A stretch of DNA of 64,000 bases from Patescibacteria group bacterium (GCA_024654525.1 JANLHI010000021.1:10154-74153), one strand, 5' to 3'. Positions 41,668 to 51,196 are shown, counted from the stretch's first letter. Made by a program: numbers and translations. Notes: generated by a model not told the origin, from the letters alone.

Positions 41668-41687
41668 CCTGCCTGCCGGCAGGCAGG
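41668..41687. repeat. Perfect 20-base palindrome, copy 2
   Basis: CCTGCCTGCCGGCAGGCAGG, identical to the copy at 21322-21341. It lies between the rpsJ stop and its terminator. Confidence 0.9.
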
Positions 41688-41695
41688 AGCGTGTA

Positions 41696-42031
41696 TTAGA
41701 CCATCTTTATCTCGATATCCACCCCCGCCGGGAGGTTGAGATTTCCGAGAGATTCGATGATTTTCTGATTCGGATTCAAGATATCCACCAACCGCTTATG
41801 CATTCGGAGCTCGAACTGCTCACGCGAATCCTTATGCACAAAAGTGGAGCGGTTTACTGTATATTTTTTCGTTTCGGTGGGCAAAGGAATCGGTCCTACC
41901 ACTTTCGCATCGTTACGCTCCGCCGCATCTATAATTTGACGCGCAGAAGAATCGATCAATTTATGATCATACGATCGAATCCTCAGCCGAAGCTTTTGCG
42001 GAAAGTCAGTTTCTTGTTGTTTCTTTGCCAT
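41696..42031 (-). CDS. rpsJ: 30S ribosomal protein S10 (uS10)
   Basis: 111 residues: LRIRSYDHKLIDSSARQIIDAAERNDAKVVGPIPLPTETKKYTVNRSTFVHKDSREQFELRMHKRLVDIL is the full family pattern. It is cotranscribed behind tuf and is split from the rest of the S10 operon by a terminator and new promoter. Confidence 0.97.
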   Translation of the reverse strand: MAKKQQETDFPQKLRLRIRSYDHKLIDSSARQIIDAAERNDAKVVGPIPLPTETKKYTVNRSTFVHKDSREQFELRMHKRLVDILNPNQKIIESLGNLNLPAGVDIEIKMV

Positions 42032-42068
42032 ATTAAGGATGCGAGAAAATCAAAGTTCAAAATTTTTC

Positions 42069-43268
42069 TTACTTGGAAATTTTGGTAACCACTCCCGCAC
42101 CGACTGTCTTGCCTCCTTCACGAATTGCGAAGCGCTGTTTTTCTTCGAGTGCAACCGGAGAGATGAGCTTTACGGTAACTTTTACCGTATCGCCAGGCAT
42201 TACCATTTCCGTTCCTTCCGGCAAGGTTACGTCTCCAGTCACATCGGTAGTACGAATGTAGAACTGAGGCTTATATCCGCTGAAAAACGGTGAATGTCGT
42301 CCTCCTTCGTCTTTTGAAAGCACATATACCTCTGCTTCAAAATCGGTGTGAGGAGTAACACTTCCCGGCTTTGCAATAACCTGTCCACGCTCGACGTCTT
42401 CCTTCTTAAGACCTCGAAGCAAGATACCCACATTATCACCGGCCATACCATCATCAAGAAGTTTGTTAAACATTTCGATTCCGGTAACTACGGTTTTCTG
42501 CGTCGGACGAAGACCGATGATTTCAGCTTCTTCATTCACTTTTACCTGTCCACGCTCGATTCTTCCCGTTGCCACCGTACCACGTCCTTCAATAGAGAAA
42601 ATGTCTTCAATGGGCATAAGGAATGGTTTGTCGAGATCGCGAACCGGATCCGGCACATATTCATCAAGTGCGCTGATAAGATCCAAAATTGGCTTTGCGT
42701 CCGCATCTTCAAGAGACTTTGTATTTAATGCTTTAAGCGCAGAACCGCGGATAATCGGAGTGGTGTCGCCAGGGAATTCATACTTCTTAAGAAGTTCCCG
42801 CACTTCAGATTCCACAAGGTCAATAAGCTCCGGATCATCAACCTGATCAACTTTATTGAGAAACACTACAATCGCCGGCACACCTACCTGACGCGCCAAA
42901 AGGATATGTTCCCGCGTCTGAGGCATCGGCCCATCCGCGGCGGACACCACAAGCACTGCACCGTCCATCTGGGCGGCGCCAGTAATCATGTTCTTGATAT
43001 AATCGGCATGTCCCGGCGCATCAATGTGCGCATAGTGACGCTTTTCAGATTCATATTCGGAGTGGTGAAGCGCAATTGTAATACCACGCGCTTTTTCTTC
43101 AGGCGCATTGTCAATTTGATCAACTGCCTCTTCTTTCTTTGCCCAACCCTTCAAAAACAGGACGTGCGTCAACGCCGCCGTAAGGGTCGTCTTACCGTGG
43201 TCAACGTGTCCGATGGTTCCCACATTTACGTGCGGTTTCGCCCGATTAAACTTCTCTTTTTCTGCCAT
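42069..43268 (-). CDS. tuf: Elongation factor Tu
   Basis: EF-Tu carries aminoacyl-tRNA to the ribosome. It has 399 residues with all G motifs: GHVDHGKTTL (19-28), effector region ARGITIALHHSEYE, DAPGHADYIKNMITG, NKVDQVDDPE and SALKAL. The effector segment ITIALHHSEY has replaced the usual ITINTSHVEYE, which deserves a check. A Shine-Dalgarno-like TAGGA lies 7 bases before the ATG. Confidence 0.98.
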   Translation of the reverse strand: MAEKEKFNRAKPHVNVGTIGHVDHGKTTLTAALTHVLFLKGWAKKEEAVDQIDNAPEEKARGITIALHHSEYESEKRHYAHIDAPGHADYIKNMITGAAQMDGAVLVVSAADGPMPQTREHILLARQVGVPAIVVFLNKVDQVDDPELIDLVESEVRELLKKYEFPGDTTPIIRGSALKALNTKSLEDADAKPILDLISALDEYVPDPVRDLDKPFLMPIEDIFSIEGRGTVATGRIERGQVKVNEEAEIIGLRPTQKTVVTGIEMFNKLLDDGMAGDNVGILLRGLKKEDVERGQVIAKPGSVTPHTDFEAEVYVLSKDEGGRHSPFFSGYKPQFYIRTTDVTGDVTLPEGTEMVMPGDTVKVTVKLISPVALEEKQRFAIREGGKTVGAGVVTKISK

Positions 43269-43310
43269 GGAATTCCTAAGTTTTTATTTAGTATTACGAC
43301 TTGTGTATTG

Positions 43311-43338
43311 ATTGTATGAATATATTAGAGATTGTCAA
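43311..43338 (-). promoter_or_regulatory. tuf promoter
   Basis: TTGACA (43338-43333), a 16-base spacer and TACAAT (43316-43311) on the minus strand, 42 bases before the tuf ATG. Confidence 0.8.
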
Positions 43339-43434
43339 ATCATACTCGCCTGGGGACAACGCACCAAAATTTGATAGCGCTGATGTGCCTACGGCGATAC
43401 TCCATAAATAAACAGTGTGCCATAATAAATCTAC

Positions 43435-44991
43435 ATGAGACATTATCCTTTCTACCTTTTATTCATTGCCGTATATCCGGCTTTGTTTTTCTACTCAAAA
43501 AACTCATGGCTTTTCCCTCTAAGTGACACTGCAATAACATTTGGGATCCTCGTTTTAATCGCCACAATACTTTGGTGGCTTTTAACGATGACCTGTGGAA
43601 ACAAGCATAAAAGCGGAATTGTCGTCTCTCTTTTATTTTTAATATTTTTCTCCTACGGTCCCATATCACAATTACTCATTGCGCTAGGACACAACCTTAT
43701 CCGCATACGCCATGTCGTGGGATTGTGTATTGCTATATTTTGCATAGGAACATTCGCGGTACTCCAAACCCGAAAAAATCTAGACGCGGTTGAACGCACT
43801 CTTACCATAACATCATTTTTTCTTACAAGTATTGTGGTTTTACAACTTTCATTCTTCGGTCTTCAATATTTTGCTGCAACACAAGAGATTCAATACGCCA
43901 ACAACGCACCGACTGCACAAGGATACGCAACAAAAAACAATAATAGCTCTCCGGTACGTCGCGATGTTTACTATTTACTCCTTGACGGATATGCCCGCTA
44001 TGACACCATAGAGCAATTCTTTGGTTATTCCAACAAAGAATTCTATGATTTTTTGGGAAAAAATAAGTTTTCCATCGCAAATAAGAGTACCAGTAACTAC
44101 AGCTTCACACTTCTTTCACTTGCATCATCACTTAACATGGAATACCTCGACGATTTAACAACACGCTACTCTCCTACCACGGAAACAACTGCCGGGAATA
44201 CTGCGTCGCTACGCGTAAGAATAGAAAACAATGCATTGCAACATTTTTTTAAATCCAATGGCTATAAATTTGTTTATGTAAGTTCCGGATCATTCGCTCC
44301 TACCTCTCGCAACAACAATGCAGACATAAACCTATCATGGGATATCTCAAAGTCGTCATTTGGAGGAAATGCTTTTCTTTCTTCTTTCCTTTATGAATTC
44401 TCGATGCTGAGACCACTGTATATGGAAAACAAACTCAACCATAGCTTCCTCGACACTGGCGAAGGAGTGCTTTATGCATTTGACTCGCTGGAACGCACCG
44501 CAACGCGGAAAAATCGCGATCCCCTATTTGCTTTCGCACACATCCTCGCACCACACCCTCCTTTTACCCTGAATAACGACTGTATGCGGATTCCGCCACG
44601 CACCATTCTTACACCAGAGGAAGATGATGCGGGATATGTTAGCAAACTTATATGCACCAACAAACTCCTTGAAAACCTAATCACTACGATACTAGATCAG
44701 CCGGGTCCCGCTCCAATCATAGTCCTCCAAAGCGATCATGGTTTTACAAGTAGTCGCGTATCCGCTAAAGACACTCCTTCTGTCCGTATGAGAAATTTTA
44801 CCGCTTTATACCTCCCCGACGGCGGAGAAAACATAATATATCCCTCCATTACACCCGTAAATATATTTCCGCGTATCTTTAACTATTATTTCGATACAGA
44901 ATTTCCCTCCATGAAAGACTCAAATTTTTATATGCCTTCAGAAAAATATATTTATGACCTTCGCGATATTACCGAAGCAAACAAACCGTAA
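43435..44991 (+). CDS. Membrane-anchored alkaline-phosphatase/sulfatase-fold protein (LTA-synthase-like)
   Basis: 518 residues. Five N-terminal membrane helices (about 5-165) precede an extracytoplasmic AlkP-superfamily domain. Metal-site text includes YYLLLDGYARYD, the nucleophile region STSNYSFTLLSLASSLNMEYL (Thr/Ser as candidate nucleophile), FAHILAPHPPF and IVLQSDHGF. The five-helix plus AlkP layout fits phosphoglycerol or phosphoethanolamine transferases that modify envelope polymers. It has no C/S-x-P-x-R sulfatase signature. It stands alone on the plus strand. Confidence 0.85.
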   Translation: MRHYPFYLLFIAVYPALFFYSKNSWLFPLSDTAITFGILVLIATILWWLLTMTCGNKHKSGIVVSLLFLIFFSYGPISQLLIALGHNLIRIRHVVGLCIAIFCIGTFAVLQTRKNLDAVERTLTITSFFLTSIVVLQLSFFGLQYFAATQEIQYANNAPTAQGYATKNNNSSPVRRDVYYLLLDGYARYDTIEQFFGYSNKEFYDFLGKNKFSIANKSTSNYSFTLLSLASSLNMEYLDDLTTRYSPTTETTAGNTASLRVRIENNALQHFFKSNGYKFVYVSSGSFAPTSRNNNADINLSWDISKSSFGGNAFLSSFLYEFSMLRPLYMENKLNHSFLDTGEGVLYAFDSLERTATRKNRDPLFAFAHILAPHPPFTLNNDCMRIPPRTILTPEEDDAGYVSKLICTNKLLENLITTILDQPGPAPIIVLQSDHGFTSSRVSAKDTPSVRMRNFTALYLPDGGENIIYPSITPVNIFPRIFNYYFDTEFPSMKDSNFYMPSEKYIYDLRDITEANKP

Positions 44992-45044
44992 TACTACATC
45001 ATTTCGACTAAACAAATACCCTTTCGTGACGCCAAAATGAGAGA

Positions 45045-46433
45045 CTATCCTCCTACGGTACGAGAAAGTAAGTATAAAATGCGGCTAGATCCTTCAACTT
45101 TATGACGAGATACGATAGTAAAATATTCTCCAAAGGATTTTTCAAATCCTCGTTCATGGTACTCGGGAAATATATCCTTTCTTCCAGAAAGCAACTTTTG
45201 AACATTTGAATCTTGTTTCGGTGCAAATTCCACAATCGTATATTTACATAGATTGGAAAAATATTCTGCAATCATCGAGAGAGGTATATTGCGTCCAATG
45301 GCAAGATGATGCACTAATGCAAGCGCGAGAAGCATATCCGCGGGACCTCTCTCTACGAGAGACGACCATTCCTTGCCCGCCCATCCAATACCGGGACTTG
45401 GATTACATATATCCAGTATGAGTGGCAAAATATTATCCTCTCTATGTGTCTTCACCGACAAATAATTTGATTCCACACAATCAGTATCATAATCAAATGA
45501 TATGGTAACAATGCCTTTTTTACTCGCACAACGGCTAAAACACCCCGTATTCGCTCCAATATCCCACACAAGATTTGGGTTTATTTCATCTATCCACGAT
45601 TCGATTACCACTTTTTTATCATGAAACGACTCCGAAGAATAATTATTCGTTACTTCATAATAATCAGACCATCCTTGCAATACAGGACGATATTGAAGGG
45701 CTGATATTGCATTCCGCAAACTCTCAAGAATAGAAATAAGCTGACGAGCATCAATTTTTCCCCGCGTGGAAGAATCCGCACAAATATAATGCCCGCGCAC
45801 CGTACGCCGTTGAAAACGCGCGTGTAATCGAAGATGGAGCAGAAGAGAAGGATGGAAAGATGTCCGAAATGGCAGAAGTGAAACCGCCAAATCAAGCGGG
45901 ATTCCTTCGGGATAAATTCTCCACAAACGTCCCAAACGCACATCACCAAAACTCATGAGCGCGAGCGGTGCAAGAAAATGTTCGCAAAACTGGCGATATG
46001 CAATCCATGGTGATCCCTTTTGATATTCTTCGAATGATAGAGTATCGATAAATATCGGGCGGCCATGAAAAAACTGAATATTGTACGCGGAAGCATCCTT
46101 TAAGACCATGCCAAAATCCAATGCCCGCCGCGCAACATCAAGCATACAAAGCGCCGCATCTTTCATTTCGCTAAAACACCTTTCATATGGATAAGAAATA
46201 AAAGGAATTTGCTCCGGCAAGAGAGTAATACCCCCATCGGCATCCCGGGAAATCTCTTCATGACGTACTAGCACACCGCGGTCTATCAAATCGTGATAAA
46301 GCCCTGAACTCATAAGTAGATCGTATTGCGGAACATATTCCGATTGTACTTTTCTGTGTACTTTCCCATCACGACGGAACACAAATCCGCTGGGATCACG
46401 AAACGAAGTATTAGCAAGGCGATTCTCTGTCAT
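45045..46433 (-). CDS. SAM-dependent methyltransferase with N-terminal helical domain
   Basis: 462 residues. The C-terminal half is a Rossmann methyltransferase: LVWDIGANTGCFSRCASKKG (motif I, about residue 290) and the acidic strand end ISFDYD. MLLALALVHHLAI follows. The N-terminal half (about 1-260) is predicted helical, with GMVLKDASAYNIQFFHGRPIFIDTLSFEEY, which resembles the HGDLHxxN/D loops of kinase-like folds as in NoeA-type proteins. The substrate is unknown. It overlaps the small gene upstream (46411-46683) by 23 bases. Confidence 0.85.
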   Translation of the reverse strand: MTENRLANTSFRDPSGFVFRRDGKVHRKVQSEYVPQYDLLMSSGLYHDLIDRGVLVRHEEISRDADGGITLLPEQIPFISYPYERCFSEMKDAALCMLDVARRALDFGMVLKDASAYNIQFFHGRPIFIDTLSFEEYQKGSPWIAYRQFCEHFLAPLALMSFGDVRLGRLWRIYPEGIPLDLAVSLLPFRTSFHPSLLLHLRLHARFQRRTVRGHYICADSSTRGKIDARQLISILESLRNAISALQYRPVLQGWSDYYEVTNNYSSESFHDKKVVIESWIDEINPNLVWDIGANTGCFSRCASKKGIVTISFDYDTDCVESNYLSVKTHREDNILPLILDICNPSPGIGWAGKEWSSLVERGPADMLLALALVHHLAIGRNIPLSMIAEYFSNLCKYTIVEFAPKQDSNVQKLLSGRKDIFPEYHERGFEKSFGEYFTIVSRHKVEGSSRILYLLSRTVGG

Positions 46434-46683
46434 TGCCTGATTCTAATTTTTGTTTTCTATCCTCATGCGTGTCCTTTCTTCTTCGGAAAGGAGCTACTAT
46501 TATATGCATTATTTTTCCTCTTAACGAGCGGAATGCTACCGTAATTCCAAACACTGTTCCCAAAAAAAGTTGAAATAAATAACTTCCCGTCCCCGGATCA
46601 ATATATGCATAACTATTCCACGGCATTAACGCAACAAATGCAAATATCCATAGTGTTCTCTCATATATTGTCATGGTATGCAT
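46411..46683 (-). CDS. Small membrane protein with YIDPGTGSYLFQ motif
   Basis: 90 residues from ATG 46683 (or 46674): a first hydrophobic segment (LWIFAFVALMPWNSYA), the motif YIDPGTGSYLFQLFLGTVFG in a second, then a basic cytoplasmic tail. I have seen short proteins with this DPGTGS motif beside AlkP-type and methyltransferase genes, but the function is unknown. Confidence 0.7.
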   Translation of the reverse strand: MHTMTIYERTLWIFAFVALMPWNSYAYIDPGTGSYLFQLFLGTVFGITVAFRSLRGKIMHIIVAPFRRRKDTHEDRKQKLESGNDRESPC

Positions 46684-46742
46684 TGTATCAAATCCACAGC
46701 GTATCGTTTTCTTAAATTCCGAATTCCACTTCCTTTCCACAA

Positions 46743-46985
46743 TCAACTACTCGTCACCCCGGTAATGGTGAAATATTTTGTATTACTCACTCCCCCTGCA
46801 TTCTGCACCTGTACGGAATATATGCCAGGAGGATAGGAGGGTACGGTAGCAGTAAGAGAAGCACCCACCGCGGAACGCATATTAGATGAGGTAGTGCGTC
46901 CATGGGTATCTGAAAACGTAATGAGATTGTCTTTATCTGTAGCAAATCCTTGCCCTACGATGGTAAGCGATACACAAGATATCAT
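46743..46985 (-). CDS. IPT/TIG-like domain fragment, probably a gene remnant
   Basis: 80 residues that are nearly all one Ig-like IPT/TIG domain (LTIVGQGFATDKDNLITFSD...ASLTATVPSYPPGIYSVQVQNAGGVSN-KYFTITG). Such domains usually repeat in long surface proteins with a signal peptide; none is present here, and only 31 bases separate the first codon from fusA. It may be the tail of a decayed surface-protein gene. Confidence 0.5.
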   Translation of the reverse strand: MISCVSLTIVGQGFATDKDNLITFSDTHGRTTSSNMRSAVGASLTATVPSYPPGIYSVQVQNAGGVSNTKYFTITGVTSS

Positions 46986-47016
46986 AAGTGCATGATATCA
47001 CATCGCACTAACCTCT

Positions 47017-49137
47017 TTACTTCCTTTTCCCTTCCACAATTTGCTGTTCAATATTCTTGGGAGCCGGTTCGTAATGTGAAAATTCCATCGTAAATGATCC
47101 ACGCCCCTGCGTCATAGAGCGTAATTCGGTTGCATATCCAAACATTTCCGCGAGGGGCACCTGTGCATCGATAACTTTGACCGCCGCGCGATCACCAAGA
47201 TTCTCAATCTTTCCGCGTTTTGAGTTTATATTTCCCGTTACCTCGCCAAGAAAATCCTGTGGCACGATAACCTGAAGTTTCATAATGGGCTCCAATATCA
47301 CGGGATTTGCACGCTTCGCCGCATCTTGAAACGCCATAGAACCGGCAATTTTAAACGCCGATTCCGATGAATCCACTTCGTGGAACGAACCATCATACAA
47401 TGTCACTTCTAAATCGGTCATCGTGTAATGTGCGACAACACCCTTATCAAGTGCTTCACGCACTCCTTTTTCCACCGCCGGAATAAACTCTCTGGGGATT
47501 GCACCTCCTTTAATCGCATCAGTGAAAATAAATCCTTGTCCCCGTTCAAGAGACTTCACTTTTAATTTGACGTGTCCATATTGACCCCTACCTCCGGACT
47601 GACGAATGTATTTTCCCTCCGCTTCCGCCTCTCCCGAAATAGTTTCACGATATGCCACCTGTGGTCTTCCCACCGATGCTTCCACGCCAAATTCTCGCTT
47701 CATACGATCCACAATAATCTCAAGGTGAAGTTCACCCATACCGGAAATAATAGTCTCACCGGTTTCTATGTCTCCCGCAACTCGAAATGTAGGATCCTCT
47801 TCAGCAAGCCGGTGGAGCGCCACACCCATTTTTTCCTGGTCCGCTTTCGTTTTGGGTTCGATGCGAATACCAATAACAGGTTCCGGAAAGATAATTCTTT
47901 CGAGAATAATGGGTTTTTCAGGAACACATAACGTATCCCCTGTCGTAGTGTTTTTGAGTCCTACAATTGCGGCAATTTCTCCCGAAAACACTTCTTCAAC
48001 TTCTTCTCGCTGGTTTGCATGCATTCGCACAATACGCCCAATACGCTCCTGCGTTCCTTTCGTCGCATTCATAATATACGAACCTCGCTTCATCACTCCC
48101 GCGTAATTACGGAAATAAGTGAGTGAACCGACATACGGATCCGCAGCGATTTTAAACGCAAGGCCCGCAAACGGCTCTTCGTCGTTAGGATGACGAACGA
48201 TTTCTTCGTTCGTTACCATATCATGCCCATTTACTGGAGGAAGATCCGACGGCGAAGGAAGGAAATCCGCCACCGCATCAAGCACAAATTGTACTCCCTT
48301 ATTTTTAAGCGCAGAGCCGCACATTATCGGAATTATTTTATTCGCGATAACCGCCTGACGTAATACTCGCTTTAAATCACTCAAAGGGATTTCTTTCCCC
48401 TCGAGATAGCTGGACATAAGCACATCGTCCGCTTCAACAATTTTTTCAATCAACTCATGACGACGTGTCGCAACTTCTTCTTTCATATCATCAGGAATTG
48501 GAATTTCTACAATGTTTTCACCATGCTCTCCATTAAACTCAAACGCAGTATTACGCAAAAGATCCACAAGGCCTCGATGCGCGCTCTCGAGTCCTATGGG
48601 CAACTGAATGGGAATCGCATTTTGTGTAAGACGTTCCCGAATCGAATTCAAACTATCCCAAAAACTTGCACCCATCCGGTCGAGCTTATTAATAAAACAA
48701 ATCCTTGGCACATGATATTCATCCGCATAATGCCAGTTGGTTTCGGTTTGCGGTTCCACACCCGCGACTCCGTCAAACACTACTACCGCACCATCCAACA
48801 CGCGCAAGGAACGTTTCACCTCGACGGTAAAATCAATATGTCCCGGCGTATCGATAAGGTTTATGTGATATTCATGTTTCTTTCTGTCTGTAGTTTGAGC
48901 ATGATCAATGTACGTGGGAACCCAAAACGTAGTAGTTGCCGCCGAAGTAATGGTGATGCCGCGTTCCCTCTCTTGATCCATCCAGTCCATTACGGTGTCT
49001 CCCGTGTGCACTTCACCAATTTTATGCGAGACTCCCGTATAAAAAAGAATCCGTTCGGAAACGGTTGTTTTTCCGGCATCAATATGCGCAACAATACCTA
49101 TGTTGCGAATTTTTTCGATTGGATATTTTCGGGACAT
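47017..49137 (-). CDS. fusA: Elongation factor G
   Basis: EF-G drives translocation. 706 residues from ATG 49137 (MSRKYPIEKIRNIGIVAHIDAGKTT), with ERGITITSAATT, DTPGHIDFT, NKLDRMGA and the domain IV end GRGSFTMEFSHYEPAPKNI. It is the third gene after rpsL-rpsG. Confidence 0.98.
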   Translation of the reverse strand: MSRKYPIEKIRNIGIVAHIDAGKTTVSERILFYTGVSHKIGEVHTGDTVMDWMDQERERGITITSAATTTFWVPTYIDHAQTTDRKKHEYHINLIDTPGHIDFTVEVKRSLRVLDGAVVVFDGVAGVEPQTETNWHYADEYHVPRICFINKLDRMGASFWDSLNSIRERLTQNAIPIQLPIGLESAHRGLVDLLRNTAFEFNGEHGENIVEIPIPDDMKEEVATRRHELIEKIVEADDVLMSSYLEGKEIPLSDLKRVLRQAVIANKIIPIMCGSALKNKGVQFVLDAVADFLPSPSDLPPVNGHDMVTNEEIVRHPNDEEPFAGLAFKIAADPYVGSLTYFRNYAGVMKRGSYIMNATKGTQERIGRIVRMHANQREEVEEVFSGEIAAIVGLKNTTTGDTLCVPEKPIILERIIFPEPVIGIRIEPKTKADQEKMGVALHRLAEEDPTFRVAGDIETGETIISGMGELHLEIIVDRMKREFGVEASVGRPQVAYRETISGEAEAEGKYIRQSGGRGQYGHVKLKVKSLERGQGFIFTDAIKGGAIPREFIPAVEKGVREALDKGVVAHYTMTDLEVTLYDGSFHEVDSSESAFKIAGSMAFQDAAKRANPVILEPIMKLQVIVPQDFLGEVTGNINSKRGKIENLGDRAAVKVIDAQVPLAEMFGYATELRSMTQGRGSFTMEFSHYEPAPKNIEQQIVEGKRK

Positions 49138-49161
49138 AACAAGTTCAAAACTTATCAAAGA

Positions 49162-49629
49162 TTATCGTGCAAAGTGCGCAAATGCACGATTCGCCTCCGC
49201 CATACGGTGCATGTCCTGTTTTTTCTTAATCGCTGCGCCTTCATTCTTCGATGCCGCAATAAGTTCTTCGGCGAGTTTTTCCGACATTGCTTTCCCACTC
49301 TTACCACGCGCCGCAGAAACAATCCATCGTACCGCAAGCACAAACCTCCTGTCGGGACGCACTTCTTGCGGCACCTGATAATTGGCACCTCCTACGCGTC
49401 GTGACCGCACTTCAAGCGCGGGCGATGCCTGTTCAAGGGCTTTTTCAAAAACTTTTATCGGATCTTCTCCCGTTATCTTCTTTACCGATTCGAACGCACC
49501 ATACACCACCTTCTCGGCAGTCGCCTTCTTCCCGTCACGCATGACATAATTCACAAAACGCGATACATCAATCCGACTATATTTCAAATCTGGCGTGTAA
49601 TATTTTTTATAGACTCGTTTTTTTCTCAT
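49162..49629 (-). CDS. rpsG: 30S ribosomal protein S7 (uS7)
   Basis: 155 residues from ATG 49629 (MRKKRVYKKYYTPDLKY). KVVYGAFESVKKITGEDPIKVFEKALEQASPALEVRSRRVGGANYQVPQEVRPDRR is diagnostic. Upstream Mets fall inside rpsL. It nucleates the 30S head. Confidence 0.97.
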   Translation of the reverse strand: MRKKRVYKKYYTPDLKYSRIDVSRFVNYVMRDGKKATAEKVVYGAFESVKKITGEDPIKVFEKALEQASPALEVRSRRVGGANYQVPQEVRPDRRFVLAVRWIVSAARGKSGKAMSEKLAEELIAASKNEGAAIKKKQDMHRMAEANRAFAHFAR

Positions 49630-49633
49630 TGTG

Positions 49634-50050
49634 TTATTTTGCTTTTGCTCGCTTTGCACCATACTTTGACCGTTGCTGTTTTCTGCTGTCCACTCCGGTC
49701 GTATCCAGTACGCCACGCACAATGTGATATCGCACACCCGGAAGGTCTTTTACGCGTCCTCCCCGTATCACCACAATCGAGTGTTCCTGAAGATTGTGTC
49801 CTTCTCCCGGAATATATGCCGTAACTTCCATACCGTTCGTAAGGCGCACACGTGCCACTTTTCTCAATGCGGAGTTCGGCTTCTTCGGAGTAGTGGTAAA
49901 CACCTTCACGCATACACCCCTCTTAAATGGAGAGGATGAATCCACCGGACGGTTCTGAATCGTGTTGAAATAATACGACAAAGCCGGCGATTTTGTTTTC
50001 GTCTTAAGTGGCTTTCTGCCGTGTTTAATAAGTTGACTGATTGTGGGCAT
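49634..50050 (-). CDS. rpsL: 30S ribosomal protein S12 (uS12)
   Basis: 138 residues with PTISQLIKHGRKP, the decoding loop TPKKPNSALRKVARVRLTNG and GGRVKDLPGVRYHIVRGVLDTTGVDSRKQQRSKYG. The conserved K of TPKKPNS and the PGVRYH region match streptomycin-sensitive forms. A TATAAT-like box lies at 50159-50154, about 100 bases before the ATG. Confidence 0.97.
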   Translation of the reverse strand: MPTISQLIKHGRKPLKTKTKSPALSYYFNTIQNRPVDSSSPFKRGVCVKVFTTTPKKPNSALRKVARVRLTNGMEVTAYIPGEGHNLQEHSIVVIRGGRVKDLPGVRYHIVRGVLDTTGVDSRKQQRSKYGAKRAKAK

Positions 50051-50163
50051 CTGAAAATAGTGAGGGATGAAGCAAGTGATAGCACATAACCCTCGGTAAC
50101 TTTCCTCTCGCGCTTTCCACTTATCACTTCACACTTGACGCTATGGTTTATACATTATAAAAC

Positions 50164-50184
50164 GCCCTCACGCAAGTGTGAGGC
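50164..50184. terminator. Short hairpin between rpsL and the site-2 protease gene
   Basis: CCTCAC/GTGAGG arms with a short loop; on the minus strand it is followed by GCGTTTTAT. It could end the protease transcript. The 50185-50359 stretch holds nothing else I can identify. Confidence 0.5.
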
Positions 50185-50359
50185 ATTTCTCATTCTATAG
50201 AAAATCACCGAAGTGTCAATTTTCCCCTTTCGCATATTGACTCCCTACTCAATTTTCAAAAAGTGCGTGTCCTCGTGATTCCCCCAAACCCTATCTATTG
50301 AGATGGGAAAACTTCAAGTCTGAACGATTTGGTTTCAAAGAAAAAGCAGGGGTCTTGTC

Positions 50360-50992
50360 TTATATCCGCAATCCTGTAAATAATGCGAAGAGCGCCCTCA
50401 TAATAGGAATGAGAAGCTCAAACCCAAAGAAAATGAACACTAAAAGAAGGATGAGCCCGTTTCGCTCTAGGAAAGAAATAACTGCGGCGCCCTGCGCGGT
50501 ACGCGGAAGAATCGCATAAAGAATTTTTGAACCATCCAGCGGCGGAAGCGGTACAAGGTTAAATATCGCAAGAAGGATGTTAATCTGCACAATAATACCG
50601 AAAAAAAGGATGAGCGGAGAAGCAGGATCCAATGCAACCGCAAATCGGAGGAATGCACCGAACACAACCGCAAGCGCAATATTTGATAAGGGTCCCGCAA
50701 GCGCAATTTTTGCCGCAGCGACAATGGGATTTTTCAGATTCCAAGGGTTATACGGCACGGGCTTCGCCCAACCAATAACAAATGTTCCTCCAGATATAAA
50801 CCATAACGCCACAGGAAGAAGGATGGAACCAATCGGGTCTATATGAGGAATCGGATTTAATGTAAGTCGCCCCAAAAGTCGCGCGGTAGGATCACCAAGC
50901 TTGTCTGCCATCACTCCATGCGAGACTTCGTGAATTACCACGGAAAACAAAAGCGCAACGAGTTGAAAGAGTATCAGAGATATACCATCCAT
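50360..50992 (-). CDS. Site-2 protease family membrane metallopeptidase (M50)
   Basis: 210 residues with about six membrane helices. The zinc motif HEVSHG (H21, E22, H25) lies in the first helix and the third ligand in PPLDGSKILYAILP. The P/D/G-rich LNPIPHIDPIGS segment is typical of the YwhC/Rip-like branch. It cleaves substrates inside the membrane; the substrates cannot be told from sequence. Confidence 0.92.
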   Translation of the reverse strand: MDGISLILFQLVALLFSVVIHEVSHGVMADKLGDPTARLLGRLTLNPIPHIDPIGSILLPVALWFISGGTFVIGWAKPVPYNPWNLKNPIVAAAKIALAGPLSNIALAVVFGAFLRFAVALDPASPLILFFGIIVQINILLAIFNLVPLPPLDGSKILYAILPRTAQGAAVISFLERNGLILLLVFIFFGFELLIPIMRALFALFTGLRI

Positions 50993-51121
50993 AACTTTTA
51001 TAGTATAACCGATTATACCGTAAAACGATGCGTGGCGTCCGATTTACGATTTGTCATTTAAGATTTAAGATTTAAGATACGGTAGGTAGGAAATACGCAT
51101 AATGCCACCTACCAATAACTT

Positions 51122-51196
51122 GCCCTCGTGGTGAAATGGATATCATACTTGGCTTCGAACCAAGAGGTCCGGGTTCAATTCCTGGCGAGGGCACCA
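51122..51196 (+). tRNA. tRNA-Arg (anticodon TCG)
   Basis: Acceptor GCCCTCG/CGAGGGC, anticodon stem CTTGG/CCAAG with loop CTTCGAA (anticodon TCG), T-arm GGTTCAATTCC. Discriminator A is followed by an encoded CCA (51194-51196). Confidence 0.94.
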
